A stretch of DNA of 64,000 bases from Acinetobacter pittii (GCF_034064985.1 NZ_CP139249.1:2170001-2234000); one strand, 5' to 3'; positions 30,000 through 39,982 are shown, numbered from the stretch's first letter. The notes: a model not told the origin generated them from the sequence alone. Made by a program: numbers and translations.

Positions 30000-30804
30000 A
30001 CAGCTTAAAGAAGATATAAAGGCTGTATTTGCGCGAGATCCTGCTGCACGCAATACACTTGAAGTTCTTACCACCTACCCTGGCATCCATGCAATTATGA
30101 TGCATCGTGTCGCACATGAATTATGGCAAAAAGATTGTAAAGGGGCTGCTCGTCTTCTTTCTTCATTTAGCCGTTTTGCAACAGGCATCGAAATTCATCC
30201 TGGCGCCAAAATCGGTAAACGTTTTTTTATTGATCACGGTATGGGTGTTGTGATTGGTGAAACTGCTGAAATTGGTGATGATGTTACACTTTATCATGGT
30301 GTTACCCTAGGTGGCACAACATGGAATAAAGGTAAGCGACATCCAACTTTAGAAGATGGCGTTGTTGTTGGTGCGGGTGCAAAAATTTTAGGACCATTTA
30401 CCATAGGCAAAGGCGCTAAAGTCGGTTCAAATGCTGTGGTGACTAAAGCTGTTCCTGCTGGCGTGACCGCTGTAGGAAACCCTGCTCGCTATATTTATAA
30501 AGATACCCCCGACAAGAATAAAGATGAAGAACGTCGCCGTGATTATGCACAAAGTATCGGTTTCGCTCCCTACGCGACAACTGCTGATCAGTCAGACCCA
30601 ATTTTAGAAGGTATGCGCGTTTTACTTGATCGTATTCAGCATAATGAAACTCGTATGAATAATTTATGCCAACGTTTATCAGAGCTAGATCCGAGTTTCA
30701 AAAAAGAAAGTCAGGATGAACAGCCTTTTAGTGATGAAGAATTGAAAATTATTGAAGAAGTTCGTCGTGAATGCGGTGCGCAAGATAAGACATCAAAAAC
30801 GTAA
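29992..30804 (+). CDS. cysE: Serine O-acetyltransferase CysE
   Basis: A 270-residue enzyme making O-acetylserine for cysteine synthesis. The N-terminal helical domain reads [23 protein letters not shown]. The left-handed parallel beta-helix carries [20 protein letters not shown] and [20 protein letters not shown], with the catalytic His and Asp, then [17 protein letters not shown]. The start at 29992 is set by AAGGAGG; upstream in-frame codons lie inside trmJ. The C-terminal tail is acidic and longer than in short SATs. Its product links it functionally to the sulfur loci in the window. Confidence 0.95.
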   Translation: MLKQLKEDIKAVFARDPAARNTLEVLTTYPGIHAIMMHRVAHELWQKDCKGAARLLSSFSRFATGIEIHPGAKIGKRFFIDHGMGVVIGETAEIGDDVTLYHGVTLGGTTWNKGKRHPTLEDGVVVGAGAKILGPFTIGKGAKVGSNAVVTKAVPAGVTAVGNPARYIYKDTPDKNKDEERRRDYAQSIGFAPYATTADQSDPILEGMRVLLDRIQHNETRMNNLCQRLSELDPSFKKESQDEQPFSDEELKIIEEVRRECGAQDKTSKT

Positions 30805-30909
30805 TATTCTTGATTCATAATGTAACACGCTTACCCTTGCATGTCTGTTTAGCTTTTCCTAGACTTACCTGTACCAAATCTGACTTTACTAAAATGAACG
30901 GAAGATCCT

Positions 30910-31851
30910 ATGAATTTTAAGCCTTTGGCATATATTATCCTTGCGACCTCAAGTTTAACCGCTTGTACAATGGCCCCAGTAAAAGAACAAAAAATTGAGC
31001 CTTTTGTTTTCAAGGAACCAGAGCTTACTCCTCCTTTTTATGCACTTAATCCTTTTAACTATGATCAGCCACCGGTATTTGAAGTTGCATTAAAAGATGC
31101 TGCTGCACAGCCTGTAACGAAAATGGTGGTAAATCGTCAAGATGATCCGACCAAACAGCTTACACTCGACGTCAACAAACTCATTGTTCCGACTGTAAAT
31201 AATTCACAACGTTCAATGAAATACGCAGTTTTAGCGGGTGAAAATGAAATTGACGTAACATCTATTGATGACTTCTTACAGTTAGTAGAAGGTAAAGCAC
31301 GTCACTACCCACCTCGCTTTACTGACCGCCAAGAACGTAAAGGCTTTGAAAGTAAACTAAAAGAAGTAACACAGCAACTCGATACACTTGCTGCAAATGA
31401 AAATGCATCATTTGATATTCTACTTCGTGCTTTTAAAGCAAGTGTTCTTGCACGTAACCTTGATTTAGGTACTGTTCATACCACTAAATCTTTAGAATAT
31501 GCTCAAAGACTTTTAAAAATTAATCCAGATGATGCGGAAACAAATTTCTGGTTTGGTTTTGGTTTATCTGAAGGTGGCGGCCAACGTGAAGCCATTCCAT
31601 ATTTAGACAAAGCCATTAAAGGTAATGTTCAAGAAGCATATCTAGCTGCAGCAAATAACTATATTGCGATGGAGCAAAAGAAAAATGCGATTCAGACGCT
31701 GAAGAATTATAAAGTTAAATATCCAGATGAAGCGGAAGTTGCTGATCGTTTAATTCAAGAGATTGAAAAACAAGGTCGTTGGAATGTATGGCAAGTTTTG
31801 ACTAACCCAGCTATGTCTCCTGCTACTCCTACTGAAACATCTAAAAAGTAA
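30910..31851 (+). CDS. Putative TPR-containing lipoprotein
   Basis: A 313-residue protein with a lipoprotein signal (LAYIILATSSLTAC, cysteine about residue 19). The first 120 mature residues are not recognised. The C-terminal half carries helical repeats of TPR type: EYAQRLLKINPDDAETNFWF and AIPYLDKAIKGNVQEAYLAA, then AIQTLKNYKVKYPDEAEVAD. TPR modules mediate protein-protein contact, so it may be a periplasmic assembly factor. It has its own terminator and no operon partner. Function is unknown. Confidence 0.75.
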   Translation: MNFKPLAYIILATSSLTACTMAPVKEQKIEPFVFKEPELTPPFYALNPFNYDQPPVFEVALKDAAAQPVTKMVVNRQDDPTKQLTLDVNKLIVPTVNNSQRSMKYAVLAGENEIDVTSIDDFLQLVEGKARHYPPRFTDRQERKGFESKLKEVTQQLDTLAANENASFDILLRAFKASVLARNLDLGTVHTTKSLEYAQRLLKINPDDAETNFWFGFGLSEGGGQREAIPYLDKAIKGNVQEAYLAAANNYIAMEQKKNAIQTLKNYKVKYPDEAEVADRLIQEIEKQGRWNVWQVLTNPAMSPATPTETSKK

Positions 31852-31862
31852 GTTTAATGATT

Positions 31863-31893
31863 TAAAAAGGGCTGTTTTGACAGCCCTTTTTTA
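31863..31893 (+). terminator. Intrinsic terminator after the TPR lipoprotein gene
   Basis: AAAGGGCTG, loop TTTTGA, CAGCCCTTT followed by T-rich sequence. Confidence 0.9.
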
Positions 31894-31966
31894 TATTTGA
31901 TCATTTGAAAATTACTTTAAAATTTGTATGATCTACCTACCATTGAGCCACTATATTTTGACCCTA

Positions 31967-33973
31967 ATGTTTTCAATAAAAATAAGCAAAACACTGTTGA
32001 CGGTCATGCTACTCGGTTCAATTCTGAGTGGTTGTCAGGTCGTAAATGTTAAGCAGCAAGCTTTGAATGTAACGATTGCAAATGAACGTAATAGTATTCT
32101 CACGCAAGATAAACTCAGCGAAGCAAGCCTGAATGTTCTATCTATGTCTGGTCAGGAAGCTAAAGTTTGTACAGACACCCCTGAGACCTGTGTAAATCAA
32201 CTCAAAAACCTTCCTCAAATTTTAGATGAACAGTTCTTATCAGCAGCAAGCGAGATGTATCTCGCAAAAGCAATAGCTTTATCAGATACCTCTGACTGTA
32301 AAGTAAGTAGATTTACTAAACATAAATCTGAAGAAGAACAAAAGAATATTCTGAATAGATATGATGATTGCTTAGACCAGCAATTGAGTCTATTAGATAA
32401 AAGTATTCGTTATAGCTATGCGTATCTATTTTCAACGAAACGTCAGCCTAATGACCGTATTTTTGATAATAGACAGGTTCAAATTCGCGATTTCTATAAT
32501 CAAGCAATCGCCAAAATGGTCAGTGTTTATGATTTAAGACACCCCAAGAAAAATGTGGTTGAACCACAAATTCACATTGGTAAAAGTGTTTACTCAATTG
32601 ACTTTGAATTTCATAGACAGTTATCAGGTCAAAAATTAGAAAAACTAATTTCAAGTTATAACTTAAATTTTTCAGGTTTAAGAACTATTAACCGCCGTGA
32701 TGGCTTTGGATCTGAATTTGTGGCTGTTTTCCCAAGTTCAGGAAGCGAAGATATTAATGAATATATCCTAGACCCACTTAAATATAATTATAAAAATGGT
32801 GTGAACCCAAATATTCATCATGCACGCTACTTAGCTGCGACTATTGTAGCTGAACCCAAACACGCAAGTACTGTTGAAGAAATTATTAATAATCCTGAAT
32901 TCATAATCCGAGTTTATGATCCATATCGAACAGATAATATTAATGTAGCGGGTAAGCAATATCCTCTAGCAGCTAACTTTTCAGCACCTTATGGCCTATG
33001 GTTAGCCGAAAACAATTTGGGGGTTGCAGCCTATTTAACTCTGATTGATCGCGATCAGCATTTAACTATGCCACATCTCTACATGCTTGAACCGTACAAT
33101 CCAAATAAGAAAATTATTGTGTTAGTCCATGGCTTGGCAAGTAGCCCCGAGGCATGGATTGCACTGACCAATGATGTTATGGGCGATACGGTTTTAAGAG
33201 ACAATTACCAAGTTTGGCAAGTTTTCTATTCGACCAACATGCCAATTTTGGAAAGTCGTTTTCAGATTTATGCACTCTTGAAACAAGCTTTTGGTTCATT
33301 AAACCCAAGTGACCCTGCTGCACATGATGCTGTTCTTGTGGGCCATAGTATGGGAGGTATTATCAGCCGTTTACTGGTCAGTGATGGAGATATCACTAAA
33401 CCTGCCTTAGAGTTGATGACGATTCGTCAGCAAAACCGCTTTAAAAAACATCCAATGGTTACTGAACGATTGCAAATGCATTCAATCAATAATTTTGATC
33501 GTGCAATTTTCTTGGCTTCTCCTCATCGCGGTACAGATTATGCGGATCGTTGGTTTACTTTAGCAGCGCGTAAAATTATTCGTTTACCCGGTGCATTTTT
33601 GTCGGCTGTTGCCACGTCACTAACAACCGAAAATTTAGATGTTAAAGATTTCTTGAGTAATATTGACAATGGTTTGATTCAAAATGGACCAAGTGATTTA
33701 AGTCATCAATCTAAATTTATGGAGCTCACAAAAGATATTAATCCACACCAAGGCTTAGTTTTCCATTCAATTATGGGAAATATAACCAAGAGCGATGATC
33801 CAAATGTAATTACCGATGGTATCGTTCCGTATAAAAGTGCTCACTTAGACGGAGCAAAGTCAGAAAAAGTTCTTCCTGGTGGTCACTCAATCCAGCTTAC
33901 ACCACAAGCTGTATTAGAACTGCGTCGTATTTTACGAGAGCATTTAGTCGAACATGGTTTATATAAACCATAA
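31967..33973 (+). CDS. Large lipoprotein lipase/esterase of the alpha/beta-hydrolase fold
   Basis: A protein of 668 residues (681 if an ATG at 31928 is used). The chosen start gives a normal lipoprotein signal, with lysines then LLTVMLLGSILSGC. About 350 residues of unknown fold precede the hydrolase domain. That domain has an oxyanion block IVLVHGLASSPEAW, the nucleophile elbow VLVGHSMGGIISRLL near residue 465, IFLASPHRGTDYADRW near 530, and a C-terminal GGHSIQLTPQAVLELRRIL, whose His is the likely catalytic base. It probably cleaves esters at the membrane face. A terminator follows at once. Confidence 0.82.
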   Translation: MFSIKISKTLLTVMLLGSILSGCQVVNVKQQALNVTIANERNSILTQDKLSEASLNVLSMSGQEAKVCTDTPETCVNQLKNLPQILDEQFLSAASEMYLAKAIALSDTSDCKVSRFTKHKSEEEQKNILNRYDDCLDQQLSLLDKSIRYSYAYLFSTKRQPNDRIFDNRQVQIRDFYNQAIAKMVSVYDLRHPKKNVVEPQIHIGKSVYSIDFEFHRQLSGQKLEKLISSYNLNFSGLRTINRRDGFGSEFVAVFPSSGSEDINEYILDPLKYNYKNGVNPNIHHARYLAATIVAEPKHASTVEEIINNPEFIIRVYDPYRTDNINVAGKQYPLAANFSAPYGLWLAENNLGVAAYLTLIDRDQHLTMPHLYMLEPYNPNKKIIVLVHGLASSPEAWIALTNDVMGDTVLRDNYQVWQVFYSTNMPILESRFQIYALLKQAFGSLNPSDPAAHDAVLVGHSMGGIISRLLVSDGDITKPALELMTIRQQNRFKKHPMVTERLQMHSINNFDRAIFLASPHRGTDYADRWFTLAARKIIRLPGAFLSAVATSLTTENLDVKDFLSNIDNGLIQNGPSDLSHQSKFMELTKDINPHQGLVFHSIMGNITKSDDPNVITDGIVPYKSAHLDGAKSEKVLPGGHSIQLTPQAVLELRRILREHLVEHGLYKP

Positions 33974-33974
33974 A

Positions 33975-34014
33975 AAGAAGGAGCCAAAGGATAACCTTTG
34001 GCTCTTTCTTTTTA
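33975..34014. terminator. Intrinsic terminator between the lipase gene and ahpF
   Basis: GAGCCAAAGG (33981-33990), loop ATAA, CCTTTGGCTC (33995-34004), with flanking A-rich and T-rich runs, so it can serve both convergent genes. Confidence 0.9.
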
Positions 34015-34024
34015 GTATTAAATT

Positions 34025-35590
34025 TTACTGCCCAGAACGGATGATGTAATCAAACGCAGAGAGTGATGCTTTAGCGCCTTCACCTGTGGCAATAATGATT
34101 TGCTTGTAAGGTACAGTCGTACAGTCACCCGCAGCAAACACACCTTGAACATTGGTTTCGTTGCGGTCATTGACAATGATCTCACCACGGTTGGTTAACT
34201 CAACTTCACTGTCTTTCAAGAAGTCAGTGTTTGGCAGTAAACCAATCTGTACAAAGATCCCTGCAAGCTCTACCACATGCTCTTCATCAGTGGCGCGGTC
34301 TTTATATTTAAGACCAGTCACTTGTGAGCCATCACCCAGCACTTCTGTACTTAAGGCATTCATAATCACAGTGGTGTTTGGCAAGCTATGCAATTTGTTT
34401 TGCAACACTTGGTCAGCACGAAGTTTGGTATCGAACTCAACCAGAGTGACATGCTCAACAATCCCTGCAAGATCAATTGCAGCTTCAACACCAGAGTTAC
34501 CACCGCCAATCACCGCAACACGTTTGCCTTTGAACAATGGACCATCACAGTGTGGGCAGTACGCAACACCACGAGTACGGTATTCTTGTTCACCCGGTAC
34601 ATTCATTTCTCTCCAACGTGCACCTGTTGAAAGGATCACAGTTTTCGATTCAAGTTTCGCACCGTTATCAAGTTCAACTTCAACCAAGCCATTTGCAGTT
34701 TGGTTGGCACCCGTGATTTTGCTGACACGCTGCAGGTTCATGATATCGACATCATATTCACGAACATGTGCTTCCATCTCGGCAGCAAACTTAGGACCTT
34801 GAGTCTTTTGCACAGACGTGAAGTTTTCAATATCCATGGTATCCATGACCTGACCACCAAAGCGTTCAGCCACGATACCGGTATTAATGCCTTTACGTGC
34901 CGCATAAATTGCAGCTGTTGCACCTGCAGGTCCACCACCAATCACCAATACATCAAATGCATCTTTAGCATTGAGTACTGCTGCATCTTTTTCAGCCGAG
35001 TTGGTATCAAGTTTCGCTACAATCTCTTCAAGGGTCATACGACCTTGACCAATGTGTTCGTTGTCTTGGAATACCATCGGCACAGCCATGATTTTGCGTT
35101 GTTCCACTTCATCTTGGAAGAATGAACCGTCAATCATGGTTGCTGTGGTGTTCGGGTTATAAATCGCAATCAGGTTAAGCGCCTGTACCACGTCCGGACA
35201 GTTATGACAGCTAAGCGATACGAATACATCAAAGTTTGCTTTGAGGTTTAAACCTTTAATCTGGTTAAGTACTTCATCAGACACTTTAGGTGCATAACCA
35301 GATACCTGTAACAGTGCCAAGATCAAAGACGTAAACTCATGGCCCATTGGTAAGCCTGCAAAGAACACACGAGGCTGTTCACCTGCTTTAGCTACACCAA
35401 AGCTTGGACGACGTGTATTGTTACCGTCAAAACGGGCAGTTACTTTGTCAGAAAGCTCAGCGATTTCAGAAACTAATTCTTTAATTTGAGCAGCTTTATC
35501 TGATTCATCTAAAGCAGCAACTAATTCGATTGGACTTTCTAAACGTTCTAAATAAGCTTTTAATTGAGTTTTAATGTTTTGATCTAACAT
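34025..35590 (-). CDS. ahpF: Alkyl hydroperoxide reductase subunit F
   Basis: A 521-residue flavoprotein disulfide reductase, matching AhpF length. The N-terminal tandem thioredoxin-like domain carries the redox pair in [14 protein letters not shown] near residue 130. The FAD site is [21 protein letters not shown] near 215 (given here as two parts, [12 protein letters not shown] and IYAARKG), the active CxxC is in [14 protein letters not shown] near 343, and NAD(P)H binding uses [19 protein letters not shown]. It reduces the peroxiredoxin AhpC. No ahpC is found beside it, so AhpC must be encoded elsewhere. GGAG precedes the ATG. Confidence 0.95.
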   Translation of the reverse strand: MLDQNIKTQLKAYLERLESPIELVAALDESDKAAQIKELVSEIAELSDKVTARFDGNNTRRPSFGVAKAGEQPRVFFAGLPMGHEFTSLILALLQVSGYAPKVSDEVLNQIKGLNLKANFDVFVSLSCHNCPDVVQALNLIAIYNPNTTATMIDGSFFQDEVEQRKIMAVPMVFQDNEHIGQGRMTLEEIVAKLDTNSAEKDAAVLNAKDAFDVLVIGGGPAGATAAIYAARKGINTGIVAERFGGQVMDTMDIENFTSVQKTQGPKFAAEMEAHVREYDVDIMNLQRVSKITGANQTANGLVEVELDNGAKLESKTVILSTGARWREMNVPGEQEYRTRGVAYCPHCDGPLFKGKRVAVIGGGNSGVEAAIDLAGIVEHVTLVEFDTKLRADQVLQNKLHSLPNTTVIMNALSTEVLGDGSQVTGLKYKDRATDEEHVVELAGIFVQIGLLPNTDFLKDSEVELTNRGEIIVNDRNETNVQGVFAAGDCTTVPYKQIIIATGEGAKASLSAFDYIIRSGQ

Positions 35591-35715
35591 CTGTTTTTAC
35601 TCCAATGCATCCAAATTCTTTCAATAGATGCATAGTACGTTAAAACACAGAATAGGTAAAACAGTATGTTTTTATAGATTTGATCGGTTTTTTAGATTTT
35701 ATTATTTCCGCAATT

Positions 35716-35753
35716 AAAAAAAGCCGACCTGAACTCATCCAGCGCAGGTCGGC
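35716..35753 (-). terminator. Intrinsic terminator of the chromate transporter operon
   Basis: GCCGACCTG (35723-35731) and CAGGTCGGC (35745-35753) pair. Read on the minus strand the stem is followed by a run of T, directly after the end of the second chr gene. Confidence 0.88.
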
Positions 35754-35765
35754 AAACTGATTAAA

Positions 35766-36287
35766 CTAGAGTAAGACCACACCAAATACAGCCCCAGCAA
35801 TCAAAACATGCAAGGGATGAACTTTTTTAATTAAAGATAATAAAGTTGCAATGACTACCATAATAATGAGTAAAGTATTTATTGCCGCTGCCTCAGAGAT
35901 AATCCAAGCACTGGCAAGCACCGTTCCAACAGTGACAGGTTGTAAAGCAAGCTGTAAAACACGGCGCCATTTCTTATCTTTAAATTTCGACCAACCTCTC
36001 ATTACAAACACAGTAATAATCGATGAAGGTAAAAATTTAGCTGTAGAGGTCACGAGTAGACCTGACAACCCTGCTACATGCCATCCCACCAAAGGTACAA
36101 TCATCATGTTCGGACCAGGTGCAGCTTGAGCCATAGCAAACAGAGCACTAAATTCTTGTGCTGTCATCCACTGGTGAATATCAACCACTTGGCGTTGCAT
36201 TTCAGGCAAAATCGTATTTCCGCCACCAAATGCGATAAGAGACAATTGAGTAAAAATGATCGCTAAAGTAAGTAGAACTGCGCCCAT
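35766..36287 (-). CDS. Chromate transporter family protein, second half-size subunit
   Basis: A 173-residue half-size ChrA-type protein with about five to six helices. The CHR signature appears as SLIAFGGGNTILPEMQRQVV near residue 15, and AQAAPGPNMMIVPLVGW near 55. The ATG at 36287 overlaps the stop of the first subunit (TAATG), showing coupling; a longer in-frame reading up to 36398 lies inside that gene. Paired short-chain CHR proteins act together as the two halves of full-length ChrA by family. Role in chromate efflux is inferred. Confidence 0.85.
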   Translation of the reverse strand: MGAVLLTLAIIFTQLSLIAFGGGNTILPEMQRQVVDIHQWMTAQEFSALFAMAQAAPGPNMMIVPLVGWHVAGLSGLLVTSTAKFLPSSIITVFVMRGWSKFKDKKWRRVLQLALQPVTVGTVLASAWIISEAAAINTLLIIMVVIATLLSLIKKVHPLHVLIAGAVFGVVLL

Positions 36288-36853
36288 TACACACGTCTCC
36301 AAATAATAGTTGAATAAAGAGTCAACAAAATTAGCATGGTCAAAAGCAAGGAGATTTTTAGAAAAGCAATACTGACAATTGCCGCCACTACAACACACAT
36401 TGCTATTGGGTTACGTAATAATGGTTTCAACATTTTTAAGCCAGTTGCCACCAGAAGCCCTGCTGCTGCTGCTGCTAAACCTTCGAAAAGGTGCTTAACC
36501 ATCAAGTTATCTTGAAACTGCTCATAGACATAATGTAAAAGTACAACAATGACTGTTGGAGCAAAGATTAAACCAATCAGAGAGCTTACTGCACCACGGA
36601 CACCGCGAAACTCCATGCCAATCGCAACCGATAAATTAATGATATTGCCGCCCGGTAAAAATTGACACAGACCCAGTAACTCAGTGAATTTTTCAGGACT
36701 TAGCCACTGTCTTTGCTCTACAACAACTTTACGGGCCAAAGGCAACACACCACCAAATCCAATTAAACCTAATGTTAAAAAACCTAAAAATAACTCTGTG
36801 CAGGTCGGTACGCTCTCCTTCTGCACGGCAATCTCAACATGGTTCATTTTCAT
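36287..36853 (-). CDS. Chromate transporter family protein, first half-size subunit
   Basis: A 188-residue half-size CHR protein. Its signature GFLTLGLIGFGGVLPLAR near residue 25 and LLGLCQFLPGGNIINLSVAI near 60 mirror the second subunit with a different proline/glycine motif, as expected for an antiparallel pair. About five helices follow. It is divergent from a LysR-type gene, the two starts being about 95 nt apart. The second subunit's start overlaps its stop. It may move chromate, or sulfate-like oxyanions. Confidence 0.85.
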   Translation of the reverse strand: MKMNHVEIAVQKESVPTCTELFLGFLTLGLIGFGGVLPLARKVVVEQRQWLSPEKFTELLGLCQFLPGGNIINLSVAIGMEFRGVRGAVSSLIGLIFAPTVIVVLLHYVYEQFQDNLMVKHLFEGLAAAAAGLLVATGLKMLKPLLRNPIAMCVVVAAIVSIAFLKISLLLTMLILLTLYSTIIWRRV

Positions 36854-36948
36854 TACTTTTCACTTTATCTGACCAGCATAGAATGCTACTTTTATGATAT
36901 ATCTACAAATGCTTTTATTTTCACTAACCATACCCTAAAGGTATTCCT

Positions 36949-37851
36949 ATGCTAGATTTACATAAGCTTCATGCCTTTGTGGTAGTAGTAGAAGAACGGA
37001 ATATCACACATGCGGCAAACCGATTATTTATTCAGCAGCCGCCTTTAACACGTTTACTCAAAAAACTAGAACAAGAACTCGGTACACAGTTGCTTGTAAG
37101 GCAACCGCGTGGCATTGAACCTACAGAAGCGGGCTTAGCCTTATTTAAAGAAGCACAAATTTTATTAGAGCATGCTCGACATATTCCAAAATTAGTCCAA
37201 GACGTTAGCCAAGGTAAAACTGGACAACTTAATATTGGTTTTACAAGTTCAGCAGGCTTACACCCCCTCATTTCACTAGTATTACGTTCATATCGTGAAA
37301 TATATCCTGCAGTACAAACCAAACTTGAGGAAGCAGGCAGTCAAAAACAACTGGACTGGTTAATTTCGGAAAAGTTAGATATTGCTTTTCTAAGAGCACC
37401 GATCAGCCGTGATATTGGGTTAAAGCATCTTCATATATTAGATGAGTCAATGGTAGTGGCATTACCTATAGGACATCCACTTACACAAAAAGAGAAAATT
37501 AGTTTAAGTGATTTGTCAGATGAGAATTTTGTTTTATACCGTCGTTCTTCTGGGCAAGGTTTATATGACAATATTTTATATAGCTGCTATCAGGCAGGTT
37601 TTAGTCCTCGCATTATTCAGGAAGCCCCTCGTCCCACCGCAACATTAAATTTAGTGGCTGCTGGAATTGGCATCACTATTGTGCCAGCCTCAATGCATAA
37701 CTTTTGGGACCATGAAATTGTGTATCGCGAGTTTGATGATTCAATAAAACTAAATGCGCCTATTTACTTGATTACAAGAGAAAATGAAAATTCAGCTAAA
37801 GTTTCAAACTTTATTGAACTCATGCAAAAACTATTACCGACAATGACTTGA
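36949..37851 (+). CDS. LysR-family regulator, divergent from the chromate transporter pair
   Basis: A 300-residue LysR protein. The N-terminal winged helix reads LHAFVVVVEERNITHAANRL and FIQQPPLTRLLKKLEQELGT; the C-terminal effector domain has GQLNIGFTSSAGLHPLISLV near residue 90 and NLVAAGIGITIVPASM near 245. The N-terminal QQPPLTRLLKKLE block resembles the BenM/CatM type. Its divergent placement suggests it regulates chr from the 95-bp shared region. Effector unknown. Confidence 0.88.
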   Translation: MLDLHKLHAFVVVVEERNITHAANRLFIQQPPLTRLLKKLEQELGTQLLVRQPRGIEPTEAGLALFKEAQILLEHARHIPKLVQDVSQGKTGQLNIGFTSSAGLHPLISLVLRSYREIYPAVQTKLEEAGSQKQLDWLISEKLDIAFLRAPISRDIGLKHLHILDESMVVALPIGHPLTQKEKISLSDLSDENFVLYRRSSGQGLYDNILYSCYQAGFSPRIIQEAPRPTATLNLVAAGIGITIVPASMHNFWDHEIVYREFDDSIKLNAPIYLITRENENSAKVSNFIELMQKLLPTMT

Positions 37852-37931
37852 GTTTAAAAGCTGGGTAATAAAAAGTGCCTATCTAAAGACACTTTAATAA
37901 AATTTTGATCAAATAAATTTTGTTATATTTC

Positions 37932-38966
37932 TTAAGCGTAATATTTTTTCTTTAACCAAAGCGAAACCGAAACCAATGAAATCAGAACAGGGACTTCAAC
38001 CAATGGTCCAATCACTGTGGTAAATGCCACAGGTGATGCTAAACCCAAAGTTGCAATGGCAACAGCTAAAGCCAACTCAAAGTTATTACCGGCCGCAGTA
38101 AATGAAATTGCCGCGGTTTGAGGATAATTATTCCCCAGCCGTTTACTCATAAAAAAGCTGATAAAGAACATCACCACAAAGTAAATCGTAAGTGGAATCG
38201 CAATACGTAATACATCTAAAGGTAAGCTCACCACATCGCCGCCTTTTAGACTAAACATCGCCACAATGGTAAATAGCAAAGCAATAAGACTAATTGGACT
38301 GATCTTTGGTAAAAATTTTGTTTGATACCAATCTAACCCTTTTGATTTAACTAAAATCAAACGAGTTAAAAATCCCATTAAAAATGGAATACCTAGATAC
38401 ACCAAAACAGCATATGTGATGGTCCAGAAATTAACATCAATGACTTGTCCTGCCACACCAAAATATGGCGGCAAGAAATTTAAGAAAAGCCATGCATAGG
38501 TGCTAAAAAATAAAATCTGAAAAATACTATTAAAGGCAACCAAAGCTGCAACATATTGGTTGTCACCACAAGCTAAGCCATTCCAAACCAAAACCATTGC
38601 AATACAACGTGCTAAGCCAATTAAAATAAGGCCCGTCATATACTCCGGATAGTTATGTAAAAAAACAATCGCAAGAATGAACATTAAAACTGGAGCAATA
38701 ATCCAGTTTTGTACCAGCGATAAAGTTAAAGTTTTCTTATCTTTAAATACTTCTGGTAAGGCAGCATAATCAACCTTTGCTAAAGGTGGATACATCATCA
38801 AAATTAAGCCGATTGCGATCGGAATATTAACGTTATCTACACTTAATTCATTTAAAGACACAGATGCTTGAGGAAAGAAAACTCCAATAGCTAAACCTAA
38901 AGCCATTGCTATAAAAATCCATAGCGTCAGGTTTCGATCTAAAAAGGAAAGCCCTTGTTTGGTCAT
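37932..38966 (-). CDS. Arsenite efflux transporter, ACR3 family
   Basis: A 344-residue protein with ten predicted helices. ACR3 landmarks are [19 protein letters not shown] near residue 20, [20 protein letters not shown] near 53, [20 protein letters not shown] near 118 (with the conserved membrane cysteine), and [20 protein letters not shown] near 288. It exports arsenite through the inner membrane. It lies 104 nt downstream of arsR on the same strand. It is sometimes named arsB, although it is unrelated to the ArsB family proper. GAG lies before the ATG. Confidence 0.94.
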   Translation of the reverse strand: MTKQGLSFLDRNLTLWIFIAMALGLAIGVFFPQASVSLNELSVDNVNIPIAIGLILMMYPPLAKVDYAALPEVFKDKKTLTLSLVQNWIIAPVLMFILAIVFLHNYPEYMTGLILIGLARCIAMVLVWNGLACGDNQYVAALVAFNSIFQILFFSTYAWLFLNFLPPYFGVAGQVIDVNFWTITYAVLVYLGIPFLMGFLTRLILVKSKGLDWYQTKFLPKISPISLIALLFTIVAMFSLKGGDVVSLPLDVLRIAIPLTIYFVVMFFISFFMSKRLGNNYPQTAAISFTAAGNNFELALAVAIATLGLASPVAFTTVIGPLVEVPVLISLVSVSLWLKKKYYA

Positions 38967-39070
38967 GTTCTACTCGAAGAAAGAATTGATTAATTTTTCT
39001 CAATACACACAAATGACTTATGCACTTATGCTAAGAAAATCTGAATTTTAAAGACGGAAAGCTAGGAAGA

Positions 39071-39400
39071 TTAATCACAGCACGTTGTCGTAATGAAAGG
39101 CTGATCCTGTTGTTTTACTCTTGTCCCAGTCCCATCATTTCCGATCACTTTTAAAATATCTAAAGCCCAGATAGGTAAATCAGGATTTAAGCTGTAATAG
39201 ACCCACTGGCCTTTTCTTTCATCCAGTAATACGCCATGAGTTCTTAATAAGGCCAAGTGTCTGGAGATTTTCGGTTGGCTCAACTCAAGCTGCTCTGTTA
39301 GCTCACAGACACAAATATTTTGTTTATTTAGAACTAATTTAAGAATATTTAACCGAGTTTGGTCAGATAGACATTTAAAGAAATCGACTTGGTTGATCAT
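39071..39400 (-). CDS. arsR: ArsR-family metalloregulator
   Basis: A 109-residue SmtB/ArsR winged-helix repressor. The metal-binding helix carries NICVCELTEQLELSQPKISR, with the CxC pair near residues 30-32 that senses arsenite in ArsR. The wing is ERKGQWVYYSLNPDLPIW. A second cysteine pair lies at the very C-terminus (TTTCCD) and could contribute to a further metal site. It is divergent from arsC, with a palindrome between them. By family it leaves DNA upon As(III) or Sb(III) binding. Confidence 0.93.
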   Translation of the reverse strand: MINQVDFFKCLSDQTRLNILKLVLNKQNICVCELTEQLELSQPKISRHLALLRTHGVLLDERKGQWVYYSLNPDLPIWALDILKVIGNDGTGTRVKQQDQPFITTTCCD

Positions 39401-39423
39401 ATCTTCAACAGAATATATTCGTT

Positions 39424-39459
39424 ATTGCAAATATACGGATATCCATATATAAATGCAAT
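39424..39459. promoter_or_regulatory. Candidate ArsR operator between arsR and arsC
   Basis: An imperfect palindrome TATACGGATATCCATATA centred on GGATATCC (39437-39444), flanked by ATTGCA (39424-39429) and TGCAAT (39454-39459). Location in the 84-bp divergent gap suits a shared operator. Confidence 0.55.
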
Positions 39460-39484
39460 ATCTTAATTTGACAATAAATTTACC

Positions 39485-39913
39485 ATGACTGAGCAAGTAA
39501 AAATCTATCATAACCCTGCATGTGGCACGTCACGCAATACTTTGGCACTCATTCGTCATGCAGGTCTTGAGCCTATAATTATCGAATATTTAAAAACACC
39601 ACCAAGTAAAGATGAGCTAATCCAACTCATTAAGAATTCAAATTTAACAGTACGTGAAGCAATCCGTAAAAATGTTGATCCATATAAAGATTTAGAGTTG
39701 GAACAAGCCGATTGGACCGATGAGCAGTTAATTGAGTTTATGGTTCAGTACCCAATTTTAATTAATCGCCCATTCGTGGTTACACCAAAAGGCACACGAC
39801 TTTGCCGCCCTTCTGAAGTGGTGCTCGACATTTTAGATTCAAAAAACTTAGGCTATTTTGCAAAAGAAGATGGTGAAGTGATCATTGATGAACAAAGCCG
39901 TCGTATTAAGTAA
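39485..39913 (+). CDS. arsC: Glutaredoxin-dependent arsenate reductase
   Basis: A 142-residue ArsC of the E. coli plasmid R773 type. The catalytic cysteine is in HNPACGTSRNTLALIRHAG near residue 13, and arsenate-binding arginines appear in LINRPFVVTPKGTRLCRPSE near 97-116. It reduces arsenate to arsenite with glutathione and glutaredoxin, feeding the ACR3 pump. It diverges from arsR and ends before a clear terminator. Confidence 0.95.
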   Translation: MTEQVKIYHNPACGTSRNTLALIRHAGLEPIIIEYLKTPPSKDELIQLIKNSNLTVREAIRKNVDPYKDLELEQADWTDEQLIEFMVQYPILINRPFVVTPKGTRLCRPSEVVLDILDSKNLGYFAKEDGEVIIDEQSRRIK

Positions 39914-39933
39914 TTGAAGATACTTATTAATAT

Positions 39934-39970
39934 AAAAAGCTAAATGACATGGCACCATTTAGCTTTTTCT
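39934..39970 (+). terminator. Intrinsic terminator after arsC
   Basis: AAAAAGCTAAATG (39934-39946) and CATTTAGCTTTTT (39956-39968) form a 13-bp perfect stem around nine bases, ending in T. It is usable by the convergent xapX gene too. Confidence 0.88.
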
Positions 39971-39982
39971 GAATGAAACGGA

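Noticed and set aside
34152..35125. Long open frames on the plus strand opposite ahpF
   Set aside because: They are antisense to a clear AhpF coding sequence, with no ribosome binding site and no recognisable protein.
37860..37915. AAAGTG/CACTTT repeat between LysR and ACR3 genes
   Set aside because: The stem is short and AT-rich, too weak to call a terminator.
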